Source: Segetibacter sp. 3557_3
GTDB lineage: Bacteria > Bacteroidota > Bacteroidia > Chitinophagales > Chitinophagaceae
Direction: 5' to 3'
Assembly: GCF_004354985.1 (NCBI RefSeq)
Contig: NZ_SMSK01000011.1
Span: 124,001-188,000 of the forward strand
DNA length: 64,000 bases
Part shown: positions 50,518-59,788 of the stretch, piece after piece
Position numbering within the stretch: the stretch's first letter is position 1
How the letters are laid out: each line of letters begins with the position of its first letter
The notes under the pieces: model-generated
Told to the model about the DNA's origin: nothing
Databases searched by the model: none
What the model saw: the letters and a program-made list of their open reading frames with translations, nothing else
Made by a program: the position numbers and the translations under genes

Positions 50518-51915
50518 ATGAAATATTTTCTGCCGGCAGTTTCACTACTGATCATCCTGTTAGGCGTTGCCTGCAGGAAATCCTCATTCATAACAAGCGC
50601 CGACGCATTGTTGCGGACATCAGCCGATACTATTCATTTCGATACTGTTTTTACCTCAACTGGCTCGGTTACACAGTCGTTGAAAGTTTTTAACCCAAAC
50701 GCCCAAAAGTTAAGGCTTTCAGGCATTAAGCTCGCCGGGGGCGCCGCATCGATGTTTAGGATCAATGTTGATGGGTCGCCGGGTGTAAACTTCAGCGACA
50801 TCGAACTGGAGGCAAACGATAGCCTGTATGTATTTGTTTCCGTAACAATTACGCCAGGTGCCGGCAATCTTCCATTTGTTATCCGCGACAGCATACAGTT
50901 AAGTTTTAATGGAAACGACCGGTTAATTCAGCTTGAAGCCTATGGCCGGAATGCACGATTCATCAGGAATGGAAGAATTAGTGTAAATACAACCTTCAAC
51001 AATAACTTGCCTTATGTGATCCTTGGTGGACTTACCATCGACAATAACGTAGCCTTGAACATTAGCCGGGGAACAAGTATTTATTGCCATGCCAACGCGC
51101 CAATCATTGTAAACGGAACAATGAACGTAAACGGTACCCTCAACGAAAAAGTGGTTTTTACAGGGGATCGACTCGATGCTGAGTATCGTGATTTACCAGG
51201 TAGCTGGCCGGGAATTTTCTTTAACGGTACCAGCAAAGACAATACACTTAGTCATGCTGTTATAAAAAATGCCTACCAGGGAGTCATCACCCAGTTGCCT
51301 GCCCCAAATGGACAGGTAAAACTTACACTTAATGAATGCACTATCGATAACATATTTGACGCGGGCATAATAAGCGTCAACAGTTCTATAAGCGCACGAA
51401 ATTGCTTAATAACCAACTGTGGCAATAACATCGGTATAGGTAGCGGCGGGGTTTACGACTTTAAACACTGTACGGTCGCTACATATGGTAATTACCTGGT
51501 TTCGCACAACAGCCCTGTGCTTTTTATCACCAATGCGAATAGTCAAAGTCAGACAAATGCACTATCAGCCGTTTTTTCAAACTGCGTGTTTTATGGCGAA
51601 GGAGGCATTGTTGATGAAGAAATCGTTGTAAAAAAAGAGGCAACAACCCGTCCTTTTGCAATAACATTTCAAAATGTCCTATACAAAGCTTTGAAAAATG
51701 AAGCAGCCAACGTTCCGGGGGTTGTTTTTTCGGGTAGCCAGGTGAATAGCGCGCCCCGGTTTGACAGCATTGACATTGCTAAAAGGTTTTACAACTTCAG
51801 GCCTGCTGACAATTCACCCCTGATTGATGCGGGGGTAGCAACCGCCACAACCTTGCTGGACCTGGACGGAAAACAGCGCGGAACAAAACCAGACATTGGC
51901 TGCTACGAAAAATAA
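50518..51915 (+). CDS. Right-handed beta-helix lipoprotein
   Basis: A 465-residue lipoprotein; ATG 50518 (MKYFLPAVSLLIILLGVACRK) gives a proper signal with lipobox LGVAC, whereas a longer frame overlaps comF. After an N-terminal beta domain (about 40-170), parallel beta-helix repeats span about 180-400 (SRGTSIYCHANAPIIVNGTMN, TIDNIFDAGIISVNSSISARNC, GVYDFKHCTVATYGN). The end (DNSPLIDAGVATATTLLDLDGKQRG then DIGCYE) is the motif typical of choice-of-anchor proteins. Substrate or partner unknown; similar folds bind or cleave polysaccharides. Confidence 0.85.
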   Translation: MKYFLPAVSLLIILLGVACRKSSFITSADALLRTSADTIHFDTVFTSTGSVTQSLKVFNPNAQKLRLSGIKLAGGAASMFRINVDGSPGVNFSDIELEANDSLYVFVSVTITPGAGNLPFVIRDSIQLSFNGNDRLIQLEAYGRNARFIRNGRISVNTTFNNNLPYVILGGLTIDNNVALNISRGTSIYCHANAPIIVNGTMNVNGTLNEKVVFTGDRLDAEYRDLPGSWPGIFFNGTSKDNTLSHAVIKNAYQGVITQLPAPNGQVKLTLNECTIDNIFDAGIISVNSSISARNCLITNCGNNIGIGSGGVYDFKHCTVATYGNYLVSHNSPVLFITNANSQSQTNALSAVFSNCVFYGEGGIVDEEIVVKKEATTRPFAITFQNVLYKALKNEAANVPGVVFSGSQVNSAPRFDSIDIAKRFYNFRPADNSPLIDAGVATATTLLDLDGKQRGTKPDIGCYEK

Positions 51916-51980
51916 GGTAGTTTTATACCCGTGCTAAACAAATTCAAACCAAATTTGTAATTACTAAAATTCTTCCTGTT

Positions 51981-52544
51981 ATGCGACTACTGCCACTATG
52001 TACATTGGCCATCCTCACAATTCTTTTTTCTTGTAATCATAAGATGAGCAACAGCAAAATGGAGGGAGCCCCTCAGAGCATTTACCAGTTTAAAGTTCCT
52101 TCAATCGAAGGTGGAACCATCGATTTTTCCAAGTTCAAGGGAAAGAAGATTTTGGTTGTAAATACCGCCTCTAAGTGCGGTTATACCCCGCAATATGAAG
52201 GTCTGGAAAAACTTTATAAGGAAAACAAGGATAAACTTGTTGTTGTAGGTTTTCCCGCTAATGATTTTGGCGGACAGGAGCCAGGTACAAACGAAGAGAT
52301 ACAGGAGTTTTGCAAGGTGCGGTACGGTGTCACTTTCCCATTAGCCAGCAAGGTTGATGTGGTTGGCGAAAATATTCATCCCGTTTACAAATGGCTCACA
52401 AGCAAAGAACAAAATGGCGTGCTCGACGCAACGATCAAATGGAACTTCAATAAGTTTATGCTTGACGAAAATGGTAAGATGTTGGAGTATTTTCCAAGTA
52501 AGGCATTGCCAAACGGAGAAGAAATTACAAAGTACCTGAAGTAA
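51981..52544 (+). CDS. Glutathione peroxidase family thiol peroxidase (lipoprotein)
   Basis: A 187-residue protein with a lipobox (TILFSCNHK), so it is exported and anchored. The peroxidatic Cys is in VNTASKCGYTPQYEGL; the second conserved site is FPANDFGGQEPGTNEEI with Gln; the Trp/Asn pair is IKWNFNKFML. The Cys in EIQEFCKVRYGV fits the resolving position of thioredoxin-dependent members, so thioredoxin rather than glutathione may be the reductant. It removes peroxides at the cell envelope. Confidence 0.92.
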   Translation: MRLLPLCTLAILTILFSCNHKMSNSKMEGAPQSIYQFKVPSIEGGTIDFSKFKGKKILVVNTASKCGYTPQYEGLEKLYKENKDKLVVVGFPANDFGGQEPGTNEEIQEFCKVRYGVTFPLASKVDVVGENIHPVYKWLTSKEQNGVLDATIKWNFNKFMLDENGKMLEYFPSKALPNGEEITKYLK

Positions 52545-52621
52545 ATAGTCTTGTTCCGTCTATTTTCTGCGTTTGAACAAACATCTGTTCCATTTGTCTG
52601 AATTTATTGCCGTGACTTTTT

Positions 52622-52737
52622 ACCTGTTTTTGGTGACAGGTAGCAAGAATTCTAATGAACATTGATGCCCGACGGGATGAACCTCCGCCAGGATAAATTC
52701 ATCCTGCTGGGCGGTTCAGATCAGTGTCACTTACTTA
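52622..52737 (-). repeat. Dispersed intergenic repeat, copy C (long form)
   Basis: On the minus strand it starts AATAAGTAAGTGACAC, then a long imperfect palindrome (GAACCGCCCAGCAGGAT ... ATCCTGGCGGAGGTTC), then GGGCATCAATGTTC and the right end GCTACCTGTCACCAAAAACA. The blocks align in order with copy A. It lies between the peroxidase gene and holB. Confidence 0.6.
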
Positions 52738-52824
52738 TTTCGCTCGTCCTATATTCAGCTATAAAGCTTTTCAACGATTGAAACCGGCAGTTCCATTCAG
52801 TAGTCTATCTATTACCTTCGCTGT

Positions 52825-54030
52825 ATGCTTTTCAAAGATGTGATTGGGCAGACAGACGTTAAAGAACGGCTTGCCGAGATGGTTCAGCAAAACCGGCTCA
52901 GCCATGCATTACTTTTTTTGGGTAAAGAAGGAAGTGGTGCACTGCCGTTAGCATTGGCATTTGCACAGTACCTCGTTTGCGAAAAAGTAAACCGTAAAGT
53001 GGCGGCGCCTGCAGGTTTTGCACTTTTCGATACTCCTGAGCTGGCTGCGGCTCCACCTCTCAACCTTTATGATAGCTGCGGCGAGTGTGCCTCATGCGTT
53101 CGATCTCAGGGGCTCATGCATCCTGACATTCACTTTTCCTATCCCGTTATTACTAAAAAGAGCGGCGATAAGCCAATTAGCACCGTATTTATAAACGAAT
53201 GGCGGGAGTTTGTAAAACAGCTTCCTTTCGGTAATGTGTACGATTGGCTTCAATTTATTGGTGCGGAAAATAAACAGGGCAACATAACCGCTGAAGAGTG
53301 TAACGATATTATCCGGCAGATGAGCCTTAAAAGCTTTGAAAGCGGGTACAAGATCCTGCTGATGTGGATGCCGGAATACCTTGGCAAAGAAGGTAATAAA
53401 CTTCTGAAGCTAATAGAAGAACCACCCCCGAATACCTTGTTTATTCTTGTTGCAGAAAGCGAAGAACTCATTTTACAGACTATATTATCACGTACCCAGC
53501 TTGTAAAGGTTCCTTTACTTGCAAATGAAGACGTTGAGGAAGCGCTGATCTCACGTAATCATACCCCTGCCGAACAGGCGCGGCAGGTGGCTGCGATCGC
53601 CGAAGGTAATTACCGGGAAGCGCTAAACCTGCTCCAGCATTCTGAGGAAGACTGGCAAGGATTGCTTCGTGAATGGTTAAATGCAACCCTGAAAGCAGGC
53701 CCGGCGGCGCAGGTAAAGTGGGTGGGCACGATGGCTGAATTGGGTCGGGAAAAACAAAAGCAGTTCCTGCGCTACTTCAACCATTTGCTTGAACAAAGTA
53801 TCCGTATAAGGGTACTTGGCCCTGAAAGGGTCACGCTTTCGGGGAATGAAAAAGACTTTGCCCAAAGATTAAATAAAATCGCAGGGGTTAGCCAGCAGCA
53901 GGCGATCATCGAAGAACTCGACAAAGCAGCCTACTTCATTGAACGGAATGCGAATGCAAAGATGCTGTTTCATGCTCTTACCATTAAGTTACTACACATT
54001 ATCCAGGATAAAGTATTGTTAACCACGTAG
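52825..54030 (+). CDS. holB: DNA polymerase III subunit delta'
   Basis: A 401-residue AAA+ clamp-loader subunit. It opens with FKDVIGQTDVKERLAEMVQQNRLSHALLFLG. The Walker A site is degenerate (GKEGSGALPLAL), as in other delta' proteins that do not hydrolyse ATP. A zinc module with CGECASCVRSQGLMHPD follows, then KILLMWMPEYLGKEGNKLLKLIEEPPPNTLFILVAE with the conserved EEPP block and SRTQ sensor. The C-terminal 130 residues form the collar domain. It works with gamma/tau and delta to load the beta clamp. Confidence 0.93.
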   Translation: MLFKDVIGQTDVKERLAEMVQQNRLSHALLFLGKEGSGALPLALAFAQYLVCEKVNRKVAAPAGFALFDTPELAAAPPLNLYDSCGECASCVRSQGLMHPDIHFSYPVITKKSGDKPISTVFINEWREFVKQLPFGNVYDWLQFIGAENKQGNITAEECNDIIRQMSLKSFESGYKILLMWMPEYLGKEGNKLLKLIEEPPPNTLFILVAESEELILQTILSRTQLVKVPLLANEDVEEALISRNHTPAEQARQVAAIAEGNYREALNLLQHSEEDWQGLLREWLNATLKAGPAAQVKWVGTMAELGREKQKQFLRYFNHLLEQSIRIRVLGPERVTLSGNEKDFAQRLNKIAGVSQQQAIIEELDKAAYFIERNANAKMLFHALTIKLLHIIQDKVLLTT

Positions 54031-54062
54031 ATCAAAATGCGGGAGGTTTTATAGAATTTGTT

Positions 54063-54108
54063 AAAAAAAGCTATATTCTTATGAAATCATTATTTTTGAA
54101 GAATATAG
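54063..54108 (-). terminator. Minus-strand terminator-like inverted repeat
   Basis: A perfect 10-bp stem CTATATTCTT / AAGAATATAG (54071-54080 and 54099-54108) with an 18-base loop has TTTTTTT after it on the minus strand. There is no recognised minus-strand gene for it to end. Confidence 0.5.
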
Positions 54109-54109
54109 C

Positions 54110-54134
54110 GCCGGCAACAACGCCGGTTTGTTTT
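54110..54134 (+). terminator. Terminator after holB
   Basis: The stem GCCGGC / GCCGGT (54110-54115 and 54122-54127, one G-U pair) with loop AACAAC is followed by TTGTTTT. It lies 80 bases past the holB stop. Confidence 0.65.
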
Positions 54135-54370
54135 AATACGGAAAGCAATTGTGTATGGTGCGCTGGTTTTTGTGTGCCTGATATGGTTAGATCATACATT
54201 TTTGCCGGATTACGCTTATCAGCATAGTAGGTTTTAGGATATAGAGGAAAAGACACAGCGGTCCTATTGATTTGGGTTGTTACCGGACATAAAGGCCTGT
54301 ACGGCAATAGTTTTGATACACAACGATGTTTTAGGTCGTTTGTATTCTTCCGCGTTCAATATAGTGATAT

Positions 54371-54391
54371 GGTACAAGAGTGCGACGCAAC
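54371..54391 (+). repeat. Dispersed intergenic repeat, copy G (left end only)
   Basis: The 20 bases GTACAAGAGTGCGACGCAAC (54372-54391) are identical to the left end of copy H in the asd leader. The remainder of the element is not recognisable. Confidence 0.5.
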
Positions 54392-54505
54392 CAAAGTACC
54401 ATCACCATCCTGCTGCTTGCTCCATAAGTATAATTCCCCTTGTTAAAGCATTTTTGTTAATCTGAGCTGCGTGGTTTTATGGCCGGGCAGTAAAAAACAT
54501 AAATC

Positions 54506-55981
54506 ATGGCATGTGGAAGTTGTGGAACTTCGCCCAACGGCTGTAAAAGCAACGGAGGTTGCAGCAGCGGTGGATGCAACCGGATGAATGTGCACGACTG
54601 GTTGATGAACCTGCCGTTCAGTGATCCGGAAAGTTCCTGTAAAGTAATTGAAGTAAGTTTTAATAATGGCAGCCGTAAGGACTTCTACCGAAATCCAACC
54701 CTGCAGTACTTCGAAAAAGGTGAATTGGTTACCGTAGAAGGGGTAAGCGGATTTGATGTCGGAGAAGTGACACTCTCGGGTGAGATGGTGCGGCTGCAAC
54801 TGAAGAAAAAGAAGGTAGACGAGTTTCATAGCGATATGAAGAAAATTCTTCGTAGAAGCACAGACTCAGATATAACCAAGCTTCGGGAGAATAAAGCACG
54901 CGAAAAAGAAGCTTTGGTAAGAAGCCGTGCGATGGCAAGGCAACTGAACCTACAGATGAAGCTTGCTGAAGTGGAAATCCAGGCTGATGGCAAAAAAGCC
55001 ACTTTCTACTATACCGCTGATGATCGGGTAGACTTTAGAGAGTTGATCCGTTCTTATGCCGGCGAGTTTAAGGTAAAAGTGGAAATGCGCCAGATTGGTG
55101 CACGCCAGGAAGCTGGAAAGGTAGGTGGCATAGGCAGCTGCGGTCGTGAACTTTGCTGCAGCACCTGGCTGACAGACTTTAAAAGTGTAAACACAACGGC
55201 TGCCAGGTACCAGAACCTGTCGATAAACCAAACCAAACTTAGTGGTCAATGTGGGCGACTAAAGTGTTGCCTGAATTATGAACTCGACACCTATCTGGAC
55301 GCTTTGCAGCATTTCCCGGATAACGCCGATGTGATCCAGACGGCTAAAAGTCCTGCATACCTGGTTAAAAAAGACATTTTTAAAAACCTGATGTGGTACA
55401 CACTGCCGGAAAGCAGCAAACACTACCCCCTTACCATTACAAGGGTTAAGGAAATACAGCGGATGAATGCCGAAGGCAAAAAACCGGATGACCTTCAGCC
55501 GGTTGAGGTAGTAAGTTCGAAGCCCAAGGAAGTTGAACCGGAATTTGTTGACGTTGTAGGCCAGACCAGCCTTAGGAGCCTTGAGAAAGGAAGGCGGAAC
55601 GACAGGCAGCCTGATAGAAAAGGTGGTGAAAATCGTGGCGGAGAAAAGCGGAATGTTGATGCGCAGCCTCCACGCGGACCTCGTCAGCAACAACCCGCGG
55701 GAAAACCTAACCAGGTTAATCAACAACGTTCTCCGGGAGGACCAGAAAACCGGCCGCAAAGAGGACCAGATACGCGTCCGCAAGGAGGTCAGGAAAACCG
55801 TTCCCGCCCGGCGCAACAAGCCCGTACCGGTGGAAAACCTGCTGACCAGGCACCACGCAACCAGCCTCAACAGCCTGCAAACGGAGCACCTCAGCGACCC
55901 CAAAGACCGCCTCAAAACAGGCCACCTCAAAACCGGCCCCCACAAAAACCGACTCCAGGTCCTGCACCTGCTGAAACATAA
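54506..55981 (+). CDS. ricT: RicT / PSP1-domain protein with disordered basic tail
   Basis: A 491-residue protein. The first 25 residues are Cys/Gly/Ser-rich (CGSCGTSPNGCKSNGGCSSG). The PSP1 core (about 40-300) contains VEVRQIGARQEAGKVGGIGSCG-type motifs: GARQEAGKVGGIGSCGRELC, CCSTWLTDFKSV and SGQCGRLKCCLNYE, whose cysteines bind Fe-S in the Bacillus Ric complex. From about residue 365 to the end the sequence is low-complexity, rich in Arg, Gln, Pro, Gly and Asn. In Bacillus, RicT with RicA and RicF controls RNase Y and RNA processing. In this phylum the gene commonly follows holB, as here, and is often followed by gldH, which is not present here. Confidence 0.93.
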   Translation: MACGSCGTSPNGCKSNGGCSSGGCNRMNVHDWLMNLPFSDPESSCKVIEVSFNNGSRKDFYRNPTLQYFEKGELVTVEGVSGFDVGEVTLSGEMVRLQLKKKKVDEFHSDMKKILRRSTDSDITKLRENKAREKEALVRSRAMARQLNLQMKLAEVEIQADGKKATFYYTADDRVDFRELIRSYAGEFKVKVEMRQIGARQEAGKVGGIGSCGRELCCSTWLTDFKSVNTTAARYQNLSINQTKLSGQCGRLKCCLNYELDTYLDALQHFPDNADVIQTAKSPAYLVKKDIFKNLMWYTLPESSKHYPLTITRVKEIQRMNAEGKKPDDLQPVEVVSSKPKEVEPEFVDVVGQTSLRSLEKGRRNDRQPDRKGGENRGGEKRNVDAQPPRGPRQQQPAGKPNQVNQQRSPGGPENRPQRGPDTRPQGGQENRSRPAQQARTGGKPADQAPRNQPQQPANGAPQRPQRPPQNRPPQNRPPQKPTPGPAPAET

Positions 55982-56023
55982 GATTATCCCTGGCTACAAG
56001 CCGGGGATTTTTGTTTAGAGCAG

Positions 56024-57211
56024 CTAAGCCTCAGCATTTTCGTTGATGTATTTTCTTACTGTGCGATGATTTACAAGCCACAGTACTGCAAGAACCAGCA
56101 AAGCGGTGCCTATGGTGTAAAAAGAGATAACGGGGCTGATGTGCATATTTTGCCTGGCCAGGTACATTTGTAGAAGCAGTTGGAGTAAGGCAATCAGCAA
56201 TACGCTGACCACAACAATGATTACGTTCCCGGGAACAAACTGCTTCATTAAAAACCGCTGAAGTTGGGATGGCGATGTGCCAAGGGTTATCAATAAACGG
56301 ATCTCGTTTTTTGTTGACGCAATGGTGAGCTGTATAAAAAGGGAGAAAACCAGCAGGGCAAACAACAACATGACCGCGCCGGTGATCCACGAGGCACTAA
56401 CGATGGTGTTTACGATCTGGCGGTATTTACTAAACCGGGTCTTGTCGGCGTCGGTCACCATTCCATTATCTTTTAAGTAACGAACAAGCGCAGGATTTCC
56501 AGGATCGCTGGTTTGAATAACTACCCGGGAGGTTTTGGTACTTTGCTGCGTTCCAAACTGGCGGTTTGCCCATTCAAGAAAGTTCTGGGGCACGAGGACC
56601 GAAGATATGCGATCACTAAATCCGACCACCCTGCCAGTAAAAGGAACTGTTTGACCATGAAACTGCACATTGATGACAACGGGTATTGTCATGACCATTG
56701 CCTGGGTAAGTTGGATGAGGTTTTGCGACGGGGCAAATCCAAAGTTGTAGAGGTCGAGAAATTGGTTGGGAATAATCAATGGAATGTTTGTAGAACCCGG
56801 TTGCCAGTGCCAATCACTTGACTTTACATCAATAAATGCATCGGGAACACTCTCAAAAAATAGATCAGTATAAAAAGGGAAGCGATCACTGGGGCTTTGC
56901 GCGGATATTTTAAAACGGCTGGAGGTCAATTCGCCAACTGCATCAACAAAAGGCTGTTTCCTGAGGTTGTTGATTTCGGCCGATGAAAGGCTATTGTCCG
57001 GGTTGTTGCCGTTTATTCTTTTATTGACGACCAGAAAATTAGCTATGCTGTCCTGGTTGGTTTTGCCATAAAGGAGCTCATTGTAGTTTACCTGTATTTG
57101 AACAGCAGATAAAATTAGCAATAGGGCTATAAACAAACCAAGGCCTGCCATCAGCGACCTGCTTTTCCCAACGCCTGACCGGATGATTTTCTTAAGTATC
57201 GTGTTGAACAT
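56024..57211 (-). CDS. ABC transporter permease, FtsX/MacB type
   Basis: A 395-residue membrane protein starting at ATG 57211 (MFNTILKKIIRSGVGKSRSL). It has one N-terminal helix (about 20-40), a large periplasmic domain (about 45-265) and three C-terminal helices (about 270-300, 325-350 and 360-380). This is the type VII topology of FtsX, LolC and MacB permeases. Such systems move lipoproteins or transmit signals rather than import solutes. The ATPase gene lies 21 bases upstream on the same strand, so the pair forms one exporter. Confidence 0.85.
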   Translation of the reverse strand: MFNTILKKIIRSGVGKSRSLMAGLGLFIALLLILSAVQIQVNYNELLYGKTNQDSIANFLVVNKRINGNNPDNSLSSAEINNLRKQPFVDAVGELTSSRFKISAQSPSDRFPFYTDLFFESVPDAFIDVKSSDWHWQPGSTNIPLIIPNQFLDLYNFGFAPSQNLIQLTQAMVMTIPVVINVQFHGQTVPFTGRVVGFSDRISSVLVPQNFLEWANRQFGTQQSTKTSRVVIQTSDPGNPALVRYLKDNGMVTDADKTRFSKYRQIVNTIVSASWITGAVMLLFALLVFSLFIQLTIASTKNEIRLLITLGTSPSQLQRFLMKQFVPGNVIIVVVSVLLIALLQLLLQMYLARQNMHISPVISFYTIGTALLVLAVLWLVNHRTVRKYINENAEA

Positions 57212-57232
57212 ATGCTTCGGGACGTGCAAGGA

Positions 57233-57880
57233 TTAAAGGTCGTAATGTCGGGTGTAATCAAAGTTGTCATCGTCCTCAAGGTCTGTAACGAGAAAGCCAG
57301 CATTTCGCTTTTTGCATTCTTCTGCAATCAGGGCGGCTGCTTTACGGGTATTGTCTTTGTCGAGATGGCTGAAGGGTTCATCCATGATCAACCACTCAAA
57401 GGGTTGCATCAATGCTCTTACAATAGCTATTCTTTGCTGCTCGCCATAGCTGCAGATACCGGCAGGCTGATTAAGGATGCCCTGTATTCCAAGCCGCTCT
57501 GCCATGTCATCAATTACCTCCGGTGGGTAGATGGCAGTTTGCATTACGCGTTTTAAGTCGATATTTTCGCGGGCGGTAAGGTTCTCGAAAAGCCTAAGGT
57601 CCTGGAAAATGATACTTACCTGTTTTTGCCGGATTGTCGCAATGTCGCCTGCAGGGATGGTCCGAAGGTCACGATCACCATAATATACCATTCCCTCGTA
57701 GTCGTGTCGCATTTTAAACAACACATGAACGAGTGTGGTTTTACCTGTACCACTAGGCGCTTTTACCTTCACCCATTCCTTGTGCCTTAAATCTACCTCA
57801 CTGTTCCAAATGCCCGAAGATCTTAGGATAAACCTGTCTTTGAGTGGACGTGGAACCAGATTTCGAAGCTTTATGTCCAT
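57233..57880 (-). CDS. ABC transporter ATP-binding protein with altered motifs
   Basis: A 215-residue ATPase. Walker A is VKAPSGTGKTTLV, the Q-loop is IIFQDLRLF and Walker B is WLIMDEPFSHLD. Two parts differ from the norm: the signature is CSYGEQQR where most have LSGGQ/SGGEQ, and the switch His expected after the D-loop is replaced (FLVTDLEDDDNF). It is the energising partner of the permease encoded directly downstream. The MacB/LolD-like affinity is clear, but the cargo is unknown. Whether the missing His reduces hydrolysis is inference. Confidence 0.85.
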   Translation of the reverse strand: MDIKLRNLVPRPLKDRFILRSSGIWNSEVDLRHKEWVKVKAPSGTGKTTLVHVLFKMRHDYEGMVYYGDRDLRTIPAGDIATIRQKQVSIIFQDLRLFENLTARENIDLKRVMQTAIYPPEVIDDMAERLGIQGILNQPAGICSYGEQQRIAIVRALMQPFEWLIMDEPFSHLDKDNTRKAAALIAEECKKRNAGFLVTDLEDDDNFDYTRHYDL

Positions 57881-58033
57881 TGATGAATATGCTTAAGTAA
57901 TCTCACCCGATCTGATGCTCATGAACTTAGGGTGCCGGTCAGCGCACCTGGTACAACGATGTTATATGTTAACAATGCTAGCCCCCTTACATGGTTTCTA
58001 CTGACTGGACGGGAACAACCAATTGGTTACGAT

Positions 58034-58064
58034 ATAAAAAAAGCTGCACCTGGGCGCAGCTTTT
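58034..58064 (-). terminator. Terminator after the DUF4836 gene
   Basis: An 8-bp stem AAAGCTGC / GCAGCTTT with a short loop is followed on the minus strand by a T run. It lies about 20 bases past the stop of the DUF4836 gene. Confidence 0.85.
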
Positions 58065-58081
58065 ATGTTTTGGAGAGCAGT

Positions 58082-59788
58082 TTATTGCACCGTCGTATCT
58101 GTGGAAACTGCAGTACTGTCTACGCCCATACCCGACATCATTTCCTTATTACGAGCTTGCTGTTGTTTGATGGATTGTCCTGCAACGGCCATAAAGTTCA
58201 CAAGTGAGGTAAGGCTGTTTTCTTTTTCATTTTTTGTCCTCAATTCAAAATGCCCTTGCGTAAACTTACCCGTGTATTGATCGCTATAAAGCGTCAGGTC
58301 TTTAAAAGTTTGCTTTGCACTTACCAGTACACTGTCAAATTTGGTGTCAGCAGGAATACCAGCCATAATCTTTTCAAAATCGACATAACCGCCGACTGAC
58401 TTGCCTTTTAAGTCGTTTACCACCGATTTGTTAAGTGCCGCAGTGCCGTTTTGAGCACGGTATTGTGCTATAACGGTGCTGTCGGTACCGGCAAGAATAT
58501 ATTTTTCGTCAATGGAAACATACATTCCCATTTTGCGCATTGCGGGATTTAACAGGTATTGGTTACCATTTTTTACAAGCAACTGTTGAGCAACGAGTTT
58601 GTCCATCACCCTATTCAGTTGCGTTTTGTCGCCTACTGTAGCGTTAAACAGTAACTTCATCGGTAACATAGCCGGTTGGCCTTTGTTAGGTCCATAGTCT
58701 GAAGCAATAAAGGCAAGGTCACCTTTAAATACTTTTATCAGTTCTTTCAGTGTGTAATTGGTGCCCATGAATTTCGTCAGGAAACCATCAACCATTCCAC
58801 CCACTTCAAGGTAGTTTACCAGCCCGGTAAAAAACTCAGGGTTAAATGCAGCCACCATAAAGCCGTTGATTGCATTGGACGGATATTTTTCCACCAAACC
58901 GAGGTCTAACGAGGGGCCTGAATATTTCGAAAGCAGGTCACCCAATGGTTTACTGGAATAACTTTTACTGTTCACGACAACCTTACCTTCTTCGAAATTG
59001 AGGGTTGCAGCGGTAATCGAGTTTTCAAAGAGCTCCTTAACCTTTGGTAAGGGTATGGGCATGTTTTCTACAGATGAAGCAGAATTAACCCACATGCTGG
59101 CATCGGACCTGTCTTGCATAAGGTCGCGGAACTCAGAGAGCGATGTTACCGAAGTTTCCTCTTTGCGGTTAATGTATGCAGCCATTTCAGCCTTAAGGTC
59201 GTTGGTTGAATTTACATCCTGCGGTTTATTAAGGTTGTACGATTGTGTTGCACTGTCGAATTGCATTCCACCGCTATACGACTTTTGATACGACATTGCA
59301 ATTACGAGGTCTTTAGCCCATGCAACCATGTTATCGCCATCAAGTACGTAGGAGTAGTCCTTTTCCTTTTGAACCGAAGCAGTTGGCTTCTTTCTTTTTA
59401 CATACGCTTCAAGTTTTGCAGCGTCATCAAGTGTGCCCATCATGGTAAAAACGCCGCTTCCTTTTCCCATGGCCATACCGCCACCTTTTTGGTCAAAAGA
59501 AATATAGATGTCTTCGTCCAGGTCAATACCCGAGTTTTTCAACTCCTCCCATTCTTTTCTTCCTTTATCAAAGGCACTATCATTATCACTCGTCAGCGTC
59601 TTAAACAGGTTTTCGATGGTTACCTGGCTCTTAATCAATTTATTTTGCAGCGACTTCGAGTTCAAGCTTGCCACAAAAACTGCCGTCTTTGGAATATGGG
59701 TTGTTTGCTTGGGTACTTTTTTCTTACAGGAAGTGCTCAGGGCGGTAATCAACATCAACAGCACACTTAAGCGCAGTACAATTTTCAT
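58082..59788 (-). CDS. DUF4836 family lipoprotein
   Basis: A 568-residue lipoprotein with signal and lipobox (TALSTSCKKK). The DUF4836 pattern is recognisable: HIPKTAVFVASLNSKSLQNK near the start, WEELKNSGIDLDEDIYISFDQK, MMGTLDDAAKLEAYVKR, NMVAWAKDLVIAMSYQ, and a mid-domain with SNAINGFMVAAFNPEFFTGL. The C-terminus is polar. The family is confined largely to Bacteroidota and of unknown function; many members sit on the outer membrane. The gene is monocistronic with its own terminator. Confidence 0.88.
   Translation of the reverse strand: MKIVLRLSVLLMLITALSTSCKKKVPKQTTHIPKTAVFVASLNSKSLQNKLIKSQVTIENLFKTLTSDNDSAFDKGRKEWEELKNSGIDLDEDIYISFDQKGGGMAMGKGSGVFTMMGTLDDAAKLEAYVKRKKPTASVQKEKDYSYVLDGDNMVAWAKDLVIAMSYQKSYSGGMQFDSATQSYNLNKPQDVNSTNDLKAEMAAYINRKEETSVTSLSEFRDLMQDRSDASMWVNSASSVENMPIPLPKVKELFENSITAATLNFEEGKVVVNSKSYSSKPLGDLLSKYSGPSLDLGLVEKYPSNAINGFMVAAFNPEFFTGLVNYLEVGGMVDGFLTKFMGTNYTLKELIKVFKGDLAFIASDYGPNKGQPAMLPMKLLFNATVGDKTQLNRVMDKLVAQQLLVKNGNQYLLNPAMRKMGMYVSIDEKYILAGTDSTVIAQYRAQNGTAALNKSVVNDLKGKSVGGYVDFEKIMAGIPADTKFDSVLVSAKQTFKDLTLYSDQYTGKFTQGHFELRTKNEKENSLTSLVNFMAVAGQSIKQQQARNKEMMSGMGVDSTAVSTDTTVQ

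Larger units (their letters stand above)
54031..54505. other. Gene-free interval between holB and ricT
   Basis: These 475 bases hold two back-to-back hairpins with T runs on opposite strands (54063-54108 minus, 54110-54134 plus), then a repeat end copy G at 54371-54391. No gene is supported, although the minus-strand terminator would need a minus-strand transcript from this interval. Confidence 0.5.

Noticed and set aside
54071-54307. 78-codon minus-strand frame after holB
   Set aside because: Its end lies inside the inverted repeat of the minus-strand terminator and its sequence resembles nothing known.
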